Part shown: positions 9,836-18,706 of the stretch, in pieces
How the letters are laid out: each line of letters starts with the position of its first letter
How positions within the stretch are numbered: the first letter of the stretch is position 1
Source: an uncultured Pseudomonadales bacterium
GTDB lineage: Bacteria; Pseudomonadota; Gammaproteobacteria; Pseudomonadales; Pseudohongiellaceae
NCBI GenBank assembly: GCA_947259995.1
Contig: CAMYOK010000002.1
Span: forward strand, 598,881-662,880
Length of the DNA: 64,000 nt
Direction: 5' to 3'
Made by a program: the position numbers and the translations under genes
The notes under the pieces: generated by a model
Seen by the model: the letters and a program-made list of their open reading frames with translations, nothing else
Told to the model about the DNA's origin: nothing
Database searches by the model: none

Positions 9836-10951
9836 TTAGGCTAACGCCACCTCGGCAGACACATAGTCGTACCCGAGAGCTGATGCCACATTCGGTTCGG
9901 TGACCTTGCCTTGATGTATATTGAGCCCATTGCGAAGATGGGGATCATCGCTCATCGCTTGCACCAAGCCTTTATCAGCCAAGGCCGCGACAAAGGGCAA
10001 GGTCGCGTTCGCCAAACCCACGGTAGAAGTACGCGCGACCGCCCCGGGCATATTCGCCACACAATAATGAATAACCCCGTCCACGATAAAGGTCGGGTTC
10101 TCATGGCTTGTCACGCGGCTTGTTTCAAAACAACCGCCTTGATCAATGGCCACGTCCACCATCACCGAGCCAGGTCGCATTCCTTTGAGCATTGCACGCC
10201 GCACCAATTTAGGTGCAGTAGCACCAGGAATCAGCACCGCGCCAATGACTAAGTCCGAAGTTTTCAAGTGATGCTCGATTACGGCCTCGGTCGAGTACTG
10301 GGTCACGACCTTTGGCCCATACTGTTCATCAAGCTGACGCAGGCGCCGCAGTGAGCGGTCGACAATAGTGACCTGCGCCCCCATCCCCACCGCCATCTGC
10401 GCCGCATTGGAACCCACGACACCGCCGCCAATGATCAACACATTGGCAGGCGCCACTCCCGGCACCCCGCCGAGCAAGACGCCGCTGCCACCACGCACAC
10501 TCTCTAGCCAGTACGCGCCTTCCTGCACGGCCAAGCGCCCTGCCACCTCGCTCATCGGCGTGAGTAAGGGCAAACTATTGAAGCCATCGGTGACCGTTTC
10601 GAACGCCACGCACGATGCCCCAGAGGCCAGCAAGGCTTTGGTTTGCTCTGGGTCTGGCGCCAGATGCAAATACGCAAACAGCATTTGCCCCGGCCGCAGC
10701 ATCTTACACTCATCGGGCTGCGGCTCTTTGACCTTCACTACAAGTTCAGCCTCCGCGAAAACTGCCTGAGCGTCACTTACCAGCTGCGCGCCTGCGTGCT
10801 CATAATCGGCATCACTAAAGCCTGCATGCACCCCAGCCCCGCTCTGAATCAACACCCTATGCTTGCGCGCGCACAGCTCCTGCACACCCGCTGGAGTCAG
10901 TGCGACGCGATACTCATGGTTTTTAATTTCCTTCGGTACTCCGATTAACAT
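9836..10951 (-). CDS. ald: Alanine dehydrogenase
   Basis: This 371-residue enzyme is exactly the usual length for NAD-dependent L-alanine dehydrogenase, which interconverts alanine and pyruvate plus ammonia. It starts MLIGVPKEIKNHEYRVALTP, the canonical N-terminus, and has the substrate-site regions VKVKEPQ and FAYLHLA and the Rossmann motif IIGGGVVGSNAAQMA. DVAIDQGGCFET and TVGLANATLPF are typical of the C-terminal half. The gene converges with the antiporter gene with a single base between stop codons and no terminator in that gap, so some transcript overlap is likely. Confidence 0.95.
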   Translation of the reverse strand: MLIGVPKEIKNHEYRVALTPAGVQELCARKHRVLIQSGAGVHAGFSDADYEHAGAQLVSDAQAVFAEAELVVKVKEPQPDECKMLRPGQMLFAYLHLAPDPEQTKALLASGASCVAFETVTDGFNSLPLLTPMSEVAGRLAVQEGAYWLESVRGGSGVLLGGVPGVAPANVLIIGGGVVGSNAAQMAVGMGAQVTIVDRSLRRLRQLDEQYGPKVVTQYSTEAVIEHHLKTSDLVIGAVLIPGATAPKLVRRAMLKGMRPGSVMVDVAIDQGGCFETSRVTSHENPTFIVDGVIHYCVANMPGAVARTSTVGLANATLPFVAALADKGLVQAMSDDPHLRNGLNIHQGKVTEPNVASALGYDYVSAEVALA

Positions 10952-11178
10952 AAGGCCACTCCATCAATGCGAATAAACGAATGCAGACTATCTTATGCTC
11001 CTATTTGCTAGCACGATAGGGGGTGGATACTGGCGCCAATAGCGACCGTTAGTAGCAGTAGAGGACTATAGACACCCATTTTGATGTATTTTTTAGGAAT
11101 TTAGGGGAGTTTTGCAGCGCAAGAAAAACAGATAAGCGAAGAATTCGCGTGGCGCTAGCGCATTGCGCGCCATCGCTT

Positions 11179-11184
11179 TATAAT
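11179..11184 (+). promoter_or_regulatory. -10 box of the tRNA promoter
   Basis: A perfect TATAAT lies 26 bases before the tRNA. It is followed by a GC-rich discriminator (ACGCGGCCCC), as in stringently controlled stable-RNA promoters. No good -35 box is seen at 16-18 bases. The upstream DNA instead holds a GCGCTAGCGC palindrome (11152-11161) inside a longer inverted repeat (TGGCGC 11150-11155, GCGCCA 11167-11172). Confidence 0.65.
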
Positions 11185-11209
11185 ACGCGGCCCCTATGGG
11201 GCAGCTGCA

Positions 11210-11286
11210 GGGCCTATAACTCAGTTGGTTAGAGTAGCGGACTCATAATCCGTTTGTCCCAGGTTCGAGTCCTGGTGGGCCCACCA
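11210..11286 (+). tRNA. tRNA with CAU anticodon, probably tRNA-Ile2 (AUA-reading)
   Basis: A full 77-base cloverleaf with encoded CCA. The acceptor stem is GGGCCTA/TGGGCCC, the D stem ACTC/GAGT, the anticodon stem GCGGA/TCCGT with loop CTCATAA (anticodon CAT at 11244-11246), and the T arm CCAGG/CCTGG with TTCGAGT. CAU could be elongator Met or lysidine-modified Ile2. The C4-G69 and C5-G68 pairs are known positive determinants for TilS on tRNA-Ile2, which favours Ile2. Its 3' end borders accessory DNA. Confidence 0.9.
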
Positions 11287-11298
11287 CTTCCTTCGCTT
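11285..11298 (+). repeat. Candidate left attachment repeat at the tRNA 3' end
   Basis: CACTTCCTTCGCTT begins at the last two bases of the tRNA CCA and is repeated exactly at 24938-24951, beyond the pel operon. Allowing one gap and one mismatch the match extends through TTGNTCA, and CTAG follows shortly after in both copies. Together they would bracket about 13.7 kb. No integrase gene is present, so an attachment-site role is inferred. Confidence 0.45.
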
Positions 11299-11341
11299 TG
11301 CTCAGTCGCGCTAGACCTCACCGGACTATCCCAGCCAAAAA

Positions 11342-11623
11342 TCACAGATTTTTGTCGTTACACGGCGCGCAAAGCTCACGCTTTGCAAAACACGCTTGTT
11401 TCACCCTGGTGGGCCTTGATGCATTGATTTGAACTTGCGCATACCTCGGGCCGAACTTGTTGTACCAGAGGCGAATGGACTCATAGCTGACAGTCACGCC
11501 CCGTTCGGCCAATAGATCTTCGATAGCCCGGTGGCTTAGGTTAAAGCGATGATAGAGCCATTTGGCATATTGAATGAATTCAGGTGGAAAACGATGGCGT
11601 TTGTAGGTATTTTGCTTATTCAT
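11342..11623 (-). pseudogene. Truncated IS6-family transposase (N-terminal fragment)
   Basis: The first ~57 of 93 residues (RHRFPPEFIQYAKWLYHRF, LSHRAIEDLLAERGVTVS, SIRLWYNKFGPRYA) match the N-terminal helix-turn-helix region of IS6/IS26-like transposases. Complete proteins are about 230-240 residues with a DDE catalytic domain; here that domain is missing. After the alanine coded near 11453 the sequence is unrelated to the family, so the frame reads into foreign DNA that includes a tRNA-derived fragment. No terminal inverted repeats were recognised. It is a remnant of past mobile-element activity between the tRNA and the pel operon. Confidence 0.75.
11405..11415 (+). repeat. Partial copy of the tRNA 3' end
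   Basis: CCTGGTGGGCC is identical to the tRNA T-arm/acceptor junction at 11271-11281. It sits right at the broken end of the IS6 fragment. An 11-base match can arise by chance, but its position 124 bases behind the tRNA suggests an old integration or excision scar. Confidence 0.35.
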
Positions 11624-11718
11624 GCTCCAAATTCTGACAGACTGGGAGTTAGCTTCTCAGTACTAAGCTGAGGCTTGTAATTATCAACCACGTCACCTGC
11701 TCTAAAAAAGCTATATCT

Positions 11719-14502
11719 TTGTTTGTCGTGCTATTTATGATGCTCGCGGCAGCACCCACTCAAGCGCAAGGAACGCCATCTTCGATAGCGTTTTACTATG
11801 GTCCGGTTGACTCTGTCCGTGAATTATTGAGCTATGACCGGGTGGTAGTCTCCCCGACACAAATTACCGACAGGCAAATTTCTCAGCTGCATGCAGCCAA
11901 TATTCAGGTCTTTGCTTATCTCAGCATTGGCGAATGGGACAATAGTCTCGGGGCGGTTCCAGCTAACAGCACTATACTGACGCAAAACACCGACTGGAAT
12001 GCCTCCGTTATGGATCTCGGGGATTCCGACTGGCGCAGCTATTTATTAAGCCAAGCGCAGATACTGCACTCTGAAGGTTTCGATGGCCTTTTTTTGGACA
12101 CTCTGGACAGCTACACGCTCGCTGGGTTGTCAGCTCCTAATTTAGCCACGCAACAAACCGCCCTGATAGAAATCTTAAACGCACTAGTCCAGAGTGAGCA
12201 GAGCGACGCGAGTGTCGAGCTGATTCTCAATAGAGGGTTTGAACTAATCAACAGACTGGCCTTCAAGCCCCAAGCGGTCGTTGCTGAAAGTATGACCCAT
12301 GGCTATAACGCGGCCGTTGACAGCTATTTCACGCGCACCATGGAGGACACTCAATGGGTCAGTGACCGTCTCAAAGAGGTTCAGGAAGAAGGGATCGAAG
12401 CCATCGTCATTGACTATCTGCCATCGCATCGACATCAGGATCGAATTGACGCAGCAAAAGATCTGGTCGAACTTGGTTTCACCCCCTATCTCTCCAACGG
12501 TTTGCTGACGGATATGGGCGTATCCACCGTCTACCCGGTGCCGCGACGTGTTCTTGTTTTCTACAACGGAGACGAGTATCTAAAGAAATTGTCACTTTGC
12601 CATCGTTTTCTTGCCGCACTAATTGAGTACAAAGGATACGTCCCCGAGTGCTTTGATGTTAACGAAATAGATACGCTGCTTTTTGATCGCGCCAAATACG
12701 CAGGTGTCGTGTACTGGTTGTCGCAAAGCAACTATTACAGCACTGCCCTGACCAGATTCATAGAGAGCGCTCTGCAGGCGCAAAATTTTTACTCGCTATT
12801 CATCGGAGAGTTACCTGAAAGCAGAAGCTTGCTGGAAAGACTTCATCTGCAAGCGGCTGGCAATTATCAGGGTAAGCTCAGTTCGAACCTGAGCCAGCTC
12901 GGTTACCCGATGCCGACTTCAAGCCTTAATGTCGTGCCCCGTTTCGTGCTTGCCCCCAACGCAGAAACTGCTGAGGTATCTGTTAACGTTGAAATTACCG
13001 ACGCCCAAGGTGATTCAGGCATCGGCTCCATGGAGACGTCATGGGGCGGCGTAGTGACAGAAGCACTCACCGTTCAGGAGATGATGGGCGATCGCTTACG
13101 TTGGAGCCTAGATCCCTTCGAACATGTGTTGCCGTTACTGCGTTTACCAGAAATCCCGGTGCCTGATGTGACTACAGAGTCAGGAAACCGTATCCTGACC
13201 GCGCATATTGACGGCGATGGTTTCCCTTCGATGACATACACTAGTGAGGGAATTTTTGCCGGAGAGTCAGTACTGAAGGAGGTCCTGCAACGGTACGACC
13301 TCCCCCATACCGTTTCCATTATCGAGGCTGAAATTGCACCACACGGATTATATCCCCAGTTTTCGACACAGCTGGAAACTATTGCCAGAAATATTTTTAG
13401 TCTCAACCATGTTGAGATCGCCTCTCACACCTATAGCCATCCTTTTTTTTGGGATGACCGAGTAGCACCAGAGCAGAGACAATATGGTGACTCTCTCGAT
13501 ATTCCTGGGTACGAAATAGATTTTGACCGCGAAGTGTTTGGTAGCGTCGAGTACATTGAACGCGAGCTGATACCCTCGGGTAGCGAAAAGAAGATTAAGG
13601 TTTTCTTATGGTCAGGCAATGCCAACCCTACATCAGATATAATCGAGAAACCAGAAGAGCTAGGCATCTATAATGTTAACGGAGGCAATACCTTTGTCGT
13701 CAACGGCAACTTCTCGATCGCACAAGTCTCCCCCCATCTAAACTGGCACCCTACAGCCGTTCAAGTGTATGCACCCCTGACGAACGAAAACCTGTTTACC
13801 GAACTGTGGACTGATAACTTCAATGGCTTCTCACGTGCTATCGAAAGCTTTCAATTACTGGGCGAGCCACGCAGACTGAAACCCATTAGCATTTACTATC
13901 ACATGTATTCTGGGGTATATCCTTCTTCCATTCGTGCGCTGCATCAGGTTTATGACTGGGCAATCAGTCAGCCGGTTACCCCTATGTTTTTGAGCGAATA
14001 TGCTGCTAGAGCAAGCGCACTATATGAGACTGGGCTGGCAAAAGGCATTCACCACAATATAGCTGACAATAACTGGGAAGTTATCAGCACTGGAGTTCGC
14101 AGCCTGCGCATCAACAACAACATGAGCCCAGCAGCTGACAGTATCGGGATAGCTGGCATGAGTGCTGGACCGGATGGTAACTACCTAGCATTGTCTGGCA
14201 CTCGCGCTACGTTGAGCCTACTTCAGGACGATCTGTTACCTGCGTTCGGAGGCAGGCCCTATCTTCAATCAGCTAATGGCATCATTCACGACTGGCATTG
14301 GGATGGCGAGAACTTGCTCATTGAAGTGGAAAGTTACATGCCACTACAGATGTCGATCGAACAGGCCAGTAATTGCCAACTTATTCAGCCTGTTGCCCAG
14401 ATCCAGAACCGTCGTTCAGATACTGTGATGAGCATAGCAAGCACTCATTCCGGCCGACACCGCTTGCATCTCCAGTGCGTACAAGAAAGTAAAGAGCCAT
14501 GA
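11719..14502 (+). CDS. pelA: Pel polysaccharide hydrolase/deacetylase PelA
   Basis: A periplasmic two-enzyme protein that trims and deacetylates the Pel polymer during export. The 927 residues compare with about 948 in Pseudomonas aeruginosa. The N-terminal GH114-type hydrolase has YLSIGEWDNS and FDGLFLDTLDSY, and E190 in VVAES is the likely catalytic acid. The deacetylase has D498 and D500 (HIDGDGF) and H570 and H574 (SHTYSH), spaced as in the known enzyme. The start is uncertain. No ATG fits: the first candidate is TTG at 11719, with a weak site. The open frame reads further upstream (SKKAIS directly before it), which would make a better signal peptide but only with a rare start such as ATT at 11680, behind GAGG. 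It overlaps pelB by ATGA. Confidence 0.93.
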   Translation: MFVVLFMMLAAAPTQAQGTPSSIAFYYGPVDSVRELLSYDRVVVSPTQITDRQISQLHAANIQVFAYLSIGEWDNSLGAVPANSTILTQNTDWNASVMDLGDSDWRSYLLSQAQILHSEGFDGLFLDTLDSYTLAGLSAPNLATQQTALIEILNALVQSEQSDASVELILNRGFELINRLAFKPQAVVAESMTHGYNAAVDSYFTRTMEDTQWVSDRLKEVQEEGIEAIVIDYLPSHRHQDRIDAAKDLVELGFTPYLSNGLLTDMGVSTVYPVPRRVLVFYNGDEYLKKLSLCHRFLAALIEYKGYVPECFDVNEIDTLLFDRAKYAGVVYWLSQSNYYSTALTRFIESALQAQNFYSLFIGELPESRSLLERLHLQAAGNYQGKLSSNLSQLGYPMPTSSLNVVPRFVLAPNAETAEVSVNVEITDAQGDSGIGSMETSWGGVVTEALTVQEMMGDRLRWSLDPFEHVLPLLRLPEIPVPDVTTESGNRILTAHIDGDGFPSMTYTSEGIFAGESVLKEVLQRYDLPHTVSIIEAEIAPHGLYPQFSTQLETIARNIFSLNHVEIASHTYSHPFFWDDRVAPEQRQYGDSLDIPGYEIDFDREVFGSVEYIERELIPSGSEKKIKVFLWSGNANPTSDIIEKPEELGIYNVNGGNTFVVNGNFSIAQVSPHLNWHPTAVQVYAPLTNENLFTELWTDNFNGFSRAIESFQLLGEPRRLKPISIYYHMYSGVYPSSIRALHQVYDWAISQPVTPMFLSEYAARASALYETGLAKGIHHNIADNNWEVISTGVRSLRINNNMSPAADSIGIAGMSAGPDGNYLALSGTRATLSLLQDDLLPAFGGRPYLQSANGIIHDWHWDGENLLIEVESYMPLQMSIEQASNCQLIQPVAQIQNRRSDTVMSIASTHSGRHRLHLQCVQESKEP

Positions 14503-17500
14503 GCAAAAGCGCGACAAAGCCGAAGTTCAAACTAAACCCACAACGTGACCGCGAGGTATTCCTCAACCGCCGCGCTATTATTGCGCTTACCGTTTCGACC
14601 GTAACACTGCTAACACTATTACAACCTAACCGTGAGCTTTTGCTTAATATGCTTGACGATGCCAACGACCCAACAGTCGCACTGGCGTTTTTGAATGTAT
14701 TACGCGATGGAGATGAGCCCGCAGCACAGCTGGATTACCTGATTGCCAAACAATATGTTAAGCGCAATGATTTTGAAGAAGCCGTGGCACTCATTGAACC
14801 CGCAGACAGATTTCAACAAACACCTTATCGCCAACAGATCAACGAGCTATACACTCGCAGCCTTTGGCAGCTGGCAACACTGAGCGCAGGCGAAACGGCG
14901 CAGTCCGCAATCGCCAAGCTTCACACCTTCTTATCCCAAAACTTGGCAAGCTTTAGCGATGATGAGCTGAGCCTATTTGCACAATATGCGTTACAGACAG
15001 GCTCACCTGTACTGGCCTATCAACTCAATGTCCGCAATCTGAATACTAGTGAAAATGAGCTGCTTACATTGGCTCGACAAGCAGGACTATCGGACGCAGC
15101 GTATCGACACGCATTACAGATCTATCGCGATGACCCGACATTCGAACACGTAGAGCAGGTGTTGGCCGTTGCCCAACAGAATGCTTTATGGGATGAAGGT
15201 ATTGCACTGGCTGAGCAACATGCCGCCGGCAGCTGCGACGAGAATTGCCTGCAGAGTTTGATTAATTTTCTCGTCTCCGCTAATGCTGGCGCTAGCGCTG
15301 CCGAGCTTGCTGATACCAAAGCGCAGACAAGCACTTCCCCCGATGACTGGCTACAAGCCACTGAACGCGCCTTGGCCATTGGCGAGTTGGACAATGCCAC
15401 ACTTTGGTTGGAGAGGGTCGTCGCTGAAAATGCAACACTTCGCAGCACCCATCAATCTCAGCTCGTTGACCTTTATGTGGGTGTGCAGCGTTTCGATGAC
15501 GCTCTAGCGCTCATGCAGGAATTCATTGGGCCCGAGGACTCTCCCGAGTTGATCAGATATGTGATTCGGGTGGCTTTTGCGGCGATCAATATTGAAGCAT
15601 TGGAAGAGTACCTCTACGCCCTGGCTACACAAGGGGTTGCCACTCTGGCTGAGATCAGACAATGGATTTCGTTTGCAGACAGATTAAACGGCGCCGCCTA
15701 CGTTGCACAAGCGCTGTTCGCCATCCTCAATGCTGAAACCGCCAATACTCTACTCGAAGAGGCCGACCTGCGCTTGATTGAAGTAGAGCTCGCTCGCTTC
15801 TACAATTTTGTGGGTGATCAGCAAGGCACTGTTGCACTCTGGCGCTCCCGTCACCCAGACAACATCCTGAACGTGCAAGAACCCTATTCTTTTGTAGAGC
15901 TTAACGAATTCATCCAAGCCTTTGTTGATCTTCGCGAGCCGGAAACGGCCCTGGAAATCGCAGCCAATTTTCTAAGAATTTCTGATCTGGATGACAATCA
16001 ATTAGCCGACATCCAAAGCCTAGCCTACTTTAACGGCGACCGGGAAATGTTAAGACAAATTCAGGAAATCCAACTTGCGCGTAGTACAAGTTCGATAGAC
16101 CCGTTCTTGGTAATTGCCACTCACGATAATACACAAAGCGCTGAAAGAGAGTTGCTGTGGAACTACTACGATCTGTTTAATCAAAATCGAGCGGCTGCCT
16201 TAGCTCAGTTAAGCAACTCCGCCCAGATCATCCTGGATTCCATGCTGCAAGGGGCAATCATCGATCAAGACAATGATGGAATTGCACGCATCAAAGATCA
16301 GCTATCTCAATATCCAGAACATCAGTCTGTCGAAATGCTGGAATTAAGACTAAGAATTGCAAATTATGAGATGGACAACCAAACATCCCGGCAGCTACTG
16401 CAACAACTCATTTCAATTCGCCCTAGCGAACAACGATATCAGGAGGATGCTGTATGGATCGCGATAGCGCTTCAGGACGAGGTTTGGTTACAACAGCTTT
16501 ATCAACAGTTATTCGCAAGCGCAATCAATAATGTTGACCTGGCACCAATGATGGCCTATGCGGCACAAGCCCTTGAAAACACGCTTCACGCACAATATTG
16601 GTATCAAAAACTAAGCCAATCGGGTCAGGCCAGTGCTGCAGATCTGCTCAGCTATGCCACTTTACTTCAGAACAGCGGCGACGAAGCATTATCACAAGCC
16701 CTGCGCTGGCAGGTAGTCAGCACTATGGCCGATGAATTACAAGATCAGCTTAATGGCGATATCAGTTACCGCTCGCTGCTTTCTATATTCGTGGGCCCTG
16801 CCCATGCCTCGGAAAGACTATCAGTCGCTCTAGCGCAAGGCGTGACAGCTGAGGAGATCAACAGTATTTTATTTACGCAGTCACGTAATGGACTGCAACA
16901 GCTGGCCTATTGGCAAACCATAGGCGTCTTACAAAACGAACAGCTGAGTGAGACCGTCCAATTGGCTTTGGCATTGGCGCGCAAGGATGAGCATAGCGTT
17001 CGCACGCTGGCTCTGCAGGGCCAGACCCTCACCGATTTGGAGCGCACGTCAGCACTTACGCAGATAGATGAGCGAACGCTAGCATGGCAGTATGGCGAAC
17101 AATCGTTAAACCCCAGTTTGCCCAACAATGAATTGGCACCATTACAACGATTGCTGGCCAACGAACACTGGCATAGAAGCCACGGCTGGTCTTATGCTTT
17201 CGCAGGCACACCTAGTTACGGCCTGGGTGGGTCCGAGCTGGAATATTACCGGCCTTTGTTGCAGGGGCAAATGCAGATTAATTATTCGGAAGATCAGGCC
17301 GAACAAACTTCGTTTCTCAATGAGGACTACTCATCGAAAATGCTGCTTGTAGGTTGGCAGAATCCGATTGAGAATTACCAACTAGGCTTGCAAAATCGTC
17401 ACGGTAAAAGTCATGCCAGTATTCAGCTTGAAAAACAATGGCAGGCAGGCCCGTGGTTAACTCCCACTGCAGATTTTTTCTGGAATATACCTGCAACGCA

Positions 17501-18077
17501 GAGTGAGAACCTAGCCCTCGCTGGTCGGCAGTCCGGCATTCAACTAGGTAGCTCTTGGCAGCTGACAAGTCGAACCAACATTAATGCCAATATTCAGGCA
17601 CGACAATTTAGGACAGATTTCTCCGAGAAAATCGGTGATAGCAGGCAGCTCTCACTGCGCATAAGCGATACCTTGCAGAGAGTGCCTACGTGGCAACCCT
17701 ATCTGCAGTATGACCTACAGGTCAATAGTATCGCTTCGGGCGAGCTAACTCGCCTTATGGAGCGCAGTGATGTTCCTAGCCTAATTACCGCCGATGCGTT
17801 TTTGTCGAACAAGTTTCATCGTTTAGCGCTAGGCCAGCGTGTTTCTCATGGCACAATAGGCAGACAGGGCCCTGACGTTAAAGGGGCAAGGTATCTGCTA
17901 GACACAAGCATAGGATATAACTTCGAGTTAGAAGAGCCTGACCTCAACGTTAGCTTTGGATTAGGAATAAGAGTGTTCGGTGGCGACGAACTATCTATCA
18001 CAGGAAGCTGGCAGAATGCGGACATCAATGGTCAAACCAGCACTCAATTTAACATAAAATATTTTTTGGATTTTTAA
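14499..18077 (+). CDS. pelB: Pel outer-membrane export porin with TPR scaffold, PelB
   Basis: A 1192-residue protein, practically the length of P. aeruginosa PelB. One hydrophobic helix near residues 25-45 (RRAIIALTVSTVTLLTLL) anchors the N-terminus in the inner membrane. Residues ~60-850 are helical, TPR-like repeats that reach through the periplasm and hold PelA. The last ~300 residues are rich in alternating strands and end in aromatic YFLDF, as expected for an outer-membrane beta-barrel. Its ATG overlaps the pelA stop codon (ATGA), so translation is coupled. pelC follows after 43 bases. Confidence 0.93.
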   Translation: MSKSATKPKFKLNPQRDREVFLNRRAIIALTVSTVTLLTLLQPNRELLLNMLDDANDPTVALAFLNVLRDGDEPAAQLDYLIAKQYVKRNDFEEAVALIEPADRFQQTPYRQQINELYTRSLWQLATLSAGETAQSAIAKLHTFLSQNLASFSDDELSLFAQYALQTGSPVLAYQLNVRNLNTSENELLTLARQAGLSDAAYRHALQIYRDDPTFEHVEQVLAVAQQNALWDEGIALAEQHAAGSCDENCLQSLINFLVSANAGASAAELADTKAQTSTSPDDWLQATERALAIGELDNATLWLERVVAENATLRSTHQSQLVDLYVGVQRFDDALALMQEFIGPEDSPELIRYVIRVAFAAINIEALEEYLYALATQGVATLAEIRQWISFADRLNGAAYVAQALFAILNAETANTLLEEADLRLIEVELARFYNFVGDQQGTVALWRSRHPDNILNVQEPYSFVELNEFIQAFVDLREPETALEIAANFLRISDLDDNQLADIQSLAYFNGDREMLRQIQEIQLARSTSSIDPFLVIATHDNTQSAERELLWNYYDLFNQNRAAALAQLSNSAQIILDSMLQGAIIDQDNDGIARIKDQLSQYPEHQSVEMLELRLRIANYEMDNQTSRQLLQQLISIRPSEQRYQEDAVWIAIALQDEVWLQQLYQQLFASAINNVDLAPMMAYAAQALENTLHAQYWYQKLSQSGQASAADLLSYATLLQNSGDEALSQALRWQVVSTMADELQDQLNGDISYRSLLSIFVGPAHASERLSVALAQGVTAEEINSILFTQSRNGLQQLAYWQTIGVLQNEQLSETVQLALALARKDEHSVRTLALQGQTLTDLERTSALTQIDERTLAWQYGEQSLNPSLPNNELAPLQRLLANEHWHRSHGWSYAFAGTPSYGLGGSELEYYRPLLQGQMQINYSEDQAEQTSFLNEDYSSKMLLVGWQNPIENYQLGLQNRHGKSHASIQLEKQWQAGPWLTPTADFFWNIPATQSENLALAGRQSGIQLGSSWQLTSRTNINANIQARQFRTDFSEKIGDSRQLSLRISDTLQRVPTWQPYLQYDLQVNSIASGELTRLMERSDVPSLITADAFLSNKFHRLALGQRVSHGTIGRQGPDVKGARYLLDTSIGYNFELEEPDLNVSFGLGIRVFGGDELSITGSWQNADINGQTSTQFNIKYFLDF

Positions 18078-18120
18078 CAGACGGGCCTATTCAGGCTAGC
18101 AAAGGCTGTGGAGCGCAACT

Positions 18121-18669
18121 ATGACGAGCAAGAATAAAGCAATGGTTCAGCTAAAAGCTGTAAATCAATTGATAATGGGATTCCTACTGATCACACTCGT
18201 AGGTTGCGGCACTACTGTCAGCGAAAGCACTGCAGTGCTAGATCAATCTAGAACGTTGTACATCATGCCTTTCGCTAATCAGTCCAATATGCCTATGGCA
18301 CAATCTCAAGTAGAAGAGCTTGTTGCTTCTGTATTATCTGCGCAAGGCTTCACAGTGCAAGTCTACCCAAAGGACCGTATCAGTGATGTGCAAGCAAGCC
18401 TGGAGCCGGAACGACGAGGGGAAGAGGCCAGAGTTTGGCTATCTCAACAGCCAACTGGGTACATTGTCCAAGGCGCCGTTCATGAGTGGCAGTATAAATT
18501 CGGCTTAGATGGTGAGCCCGCGGTTGGCTTGACACTGACTGTCAGCGATATGAACCAGGCAGAATTATGGCGTGGCTCAACGTCTCGCAGTGGTTGGGGG
18601 CGAGAGTCAATTACCCGGATGGGCATTAAAGCGATTAGCGAGATCACGGAAGAAATAAACTGGCGATAA
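18121..18669 (+). CDS. pelC: Pel outer-membrane lipoprotein PelC
   Basis: A 182-residue lipoprotein that in the characterised system forms a ring under the PelB porin. The N-terminus has a signal with lipobox LVGC (LITLVGCGTT), giving an acylated cysteine near residue 29. The mature part starts with the typical LYIMPFANQSN strand and contains WLSQQPTGYIVQGAVHEW. It is slightly longer than the ~172-residue P. aeruginosa protein. GGAG precedes the ATG at a good distance. Its place between pelB and pelD agrees with the usual gene order. Confidence 0.9.
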   Translation: MTSKNKAMVQLKAVNQLIMGFLLITLVGCGTTVSESTAVLDQSRTLYIMPFANQSNMPMAQSQVEELVASVLSAQGFTVQVYPKDRISDVQASLEPERRGEEARVWLSQQPTGYIVQGAVHEWQYKFGLDGEPAVGLTLTVSDMNQAELWRGSTSRSGWGRESITRMGIKAISEITEEINWR

Positions 18670-18706
18670 AGCACTTTCACGCAATCAGGCTGCAAGCAAA
18701 GACCCT

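Noticed and set aside
11336-11354. 8-bp AT-rich inverted repeat (CAAAAATC/GATTTTTG) after the tRNA as its terminator
   Set aside because: The stem is almost all A-T and there is no T-tract beyond it; it may end the tRNA transcript but I cannot support it.
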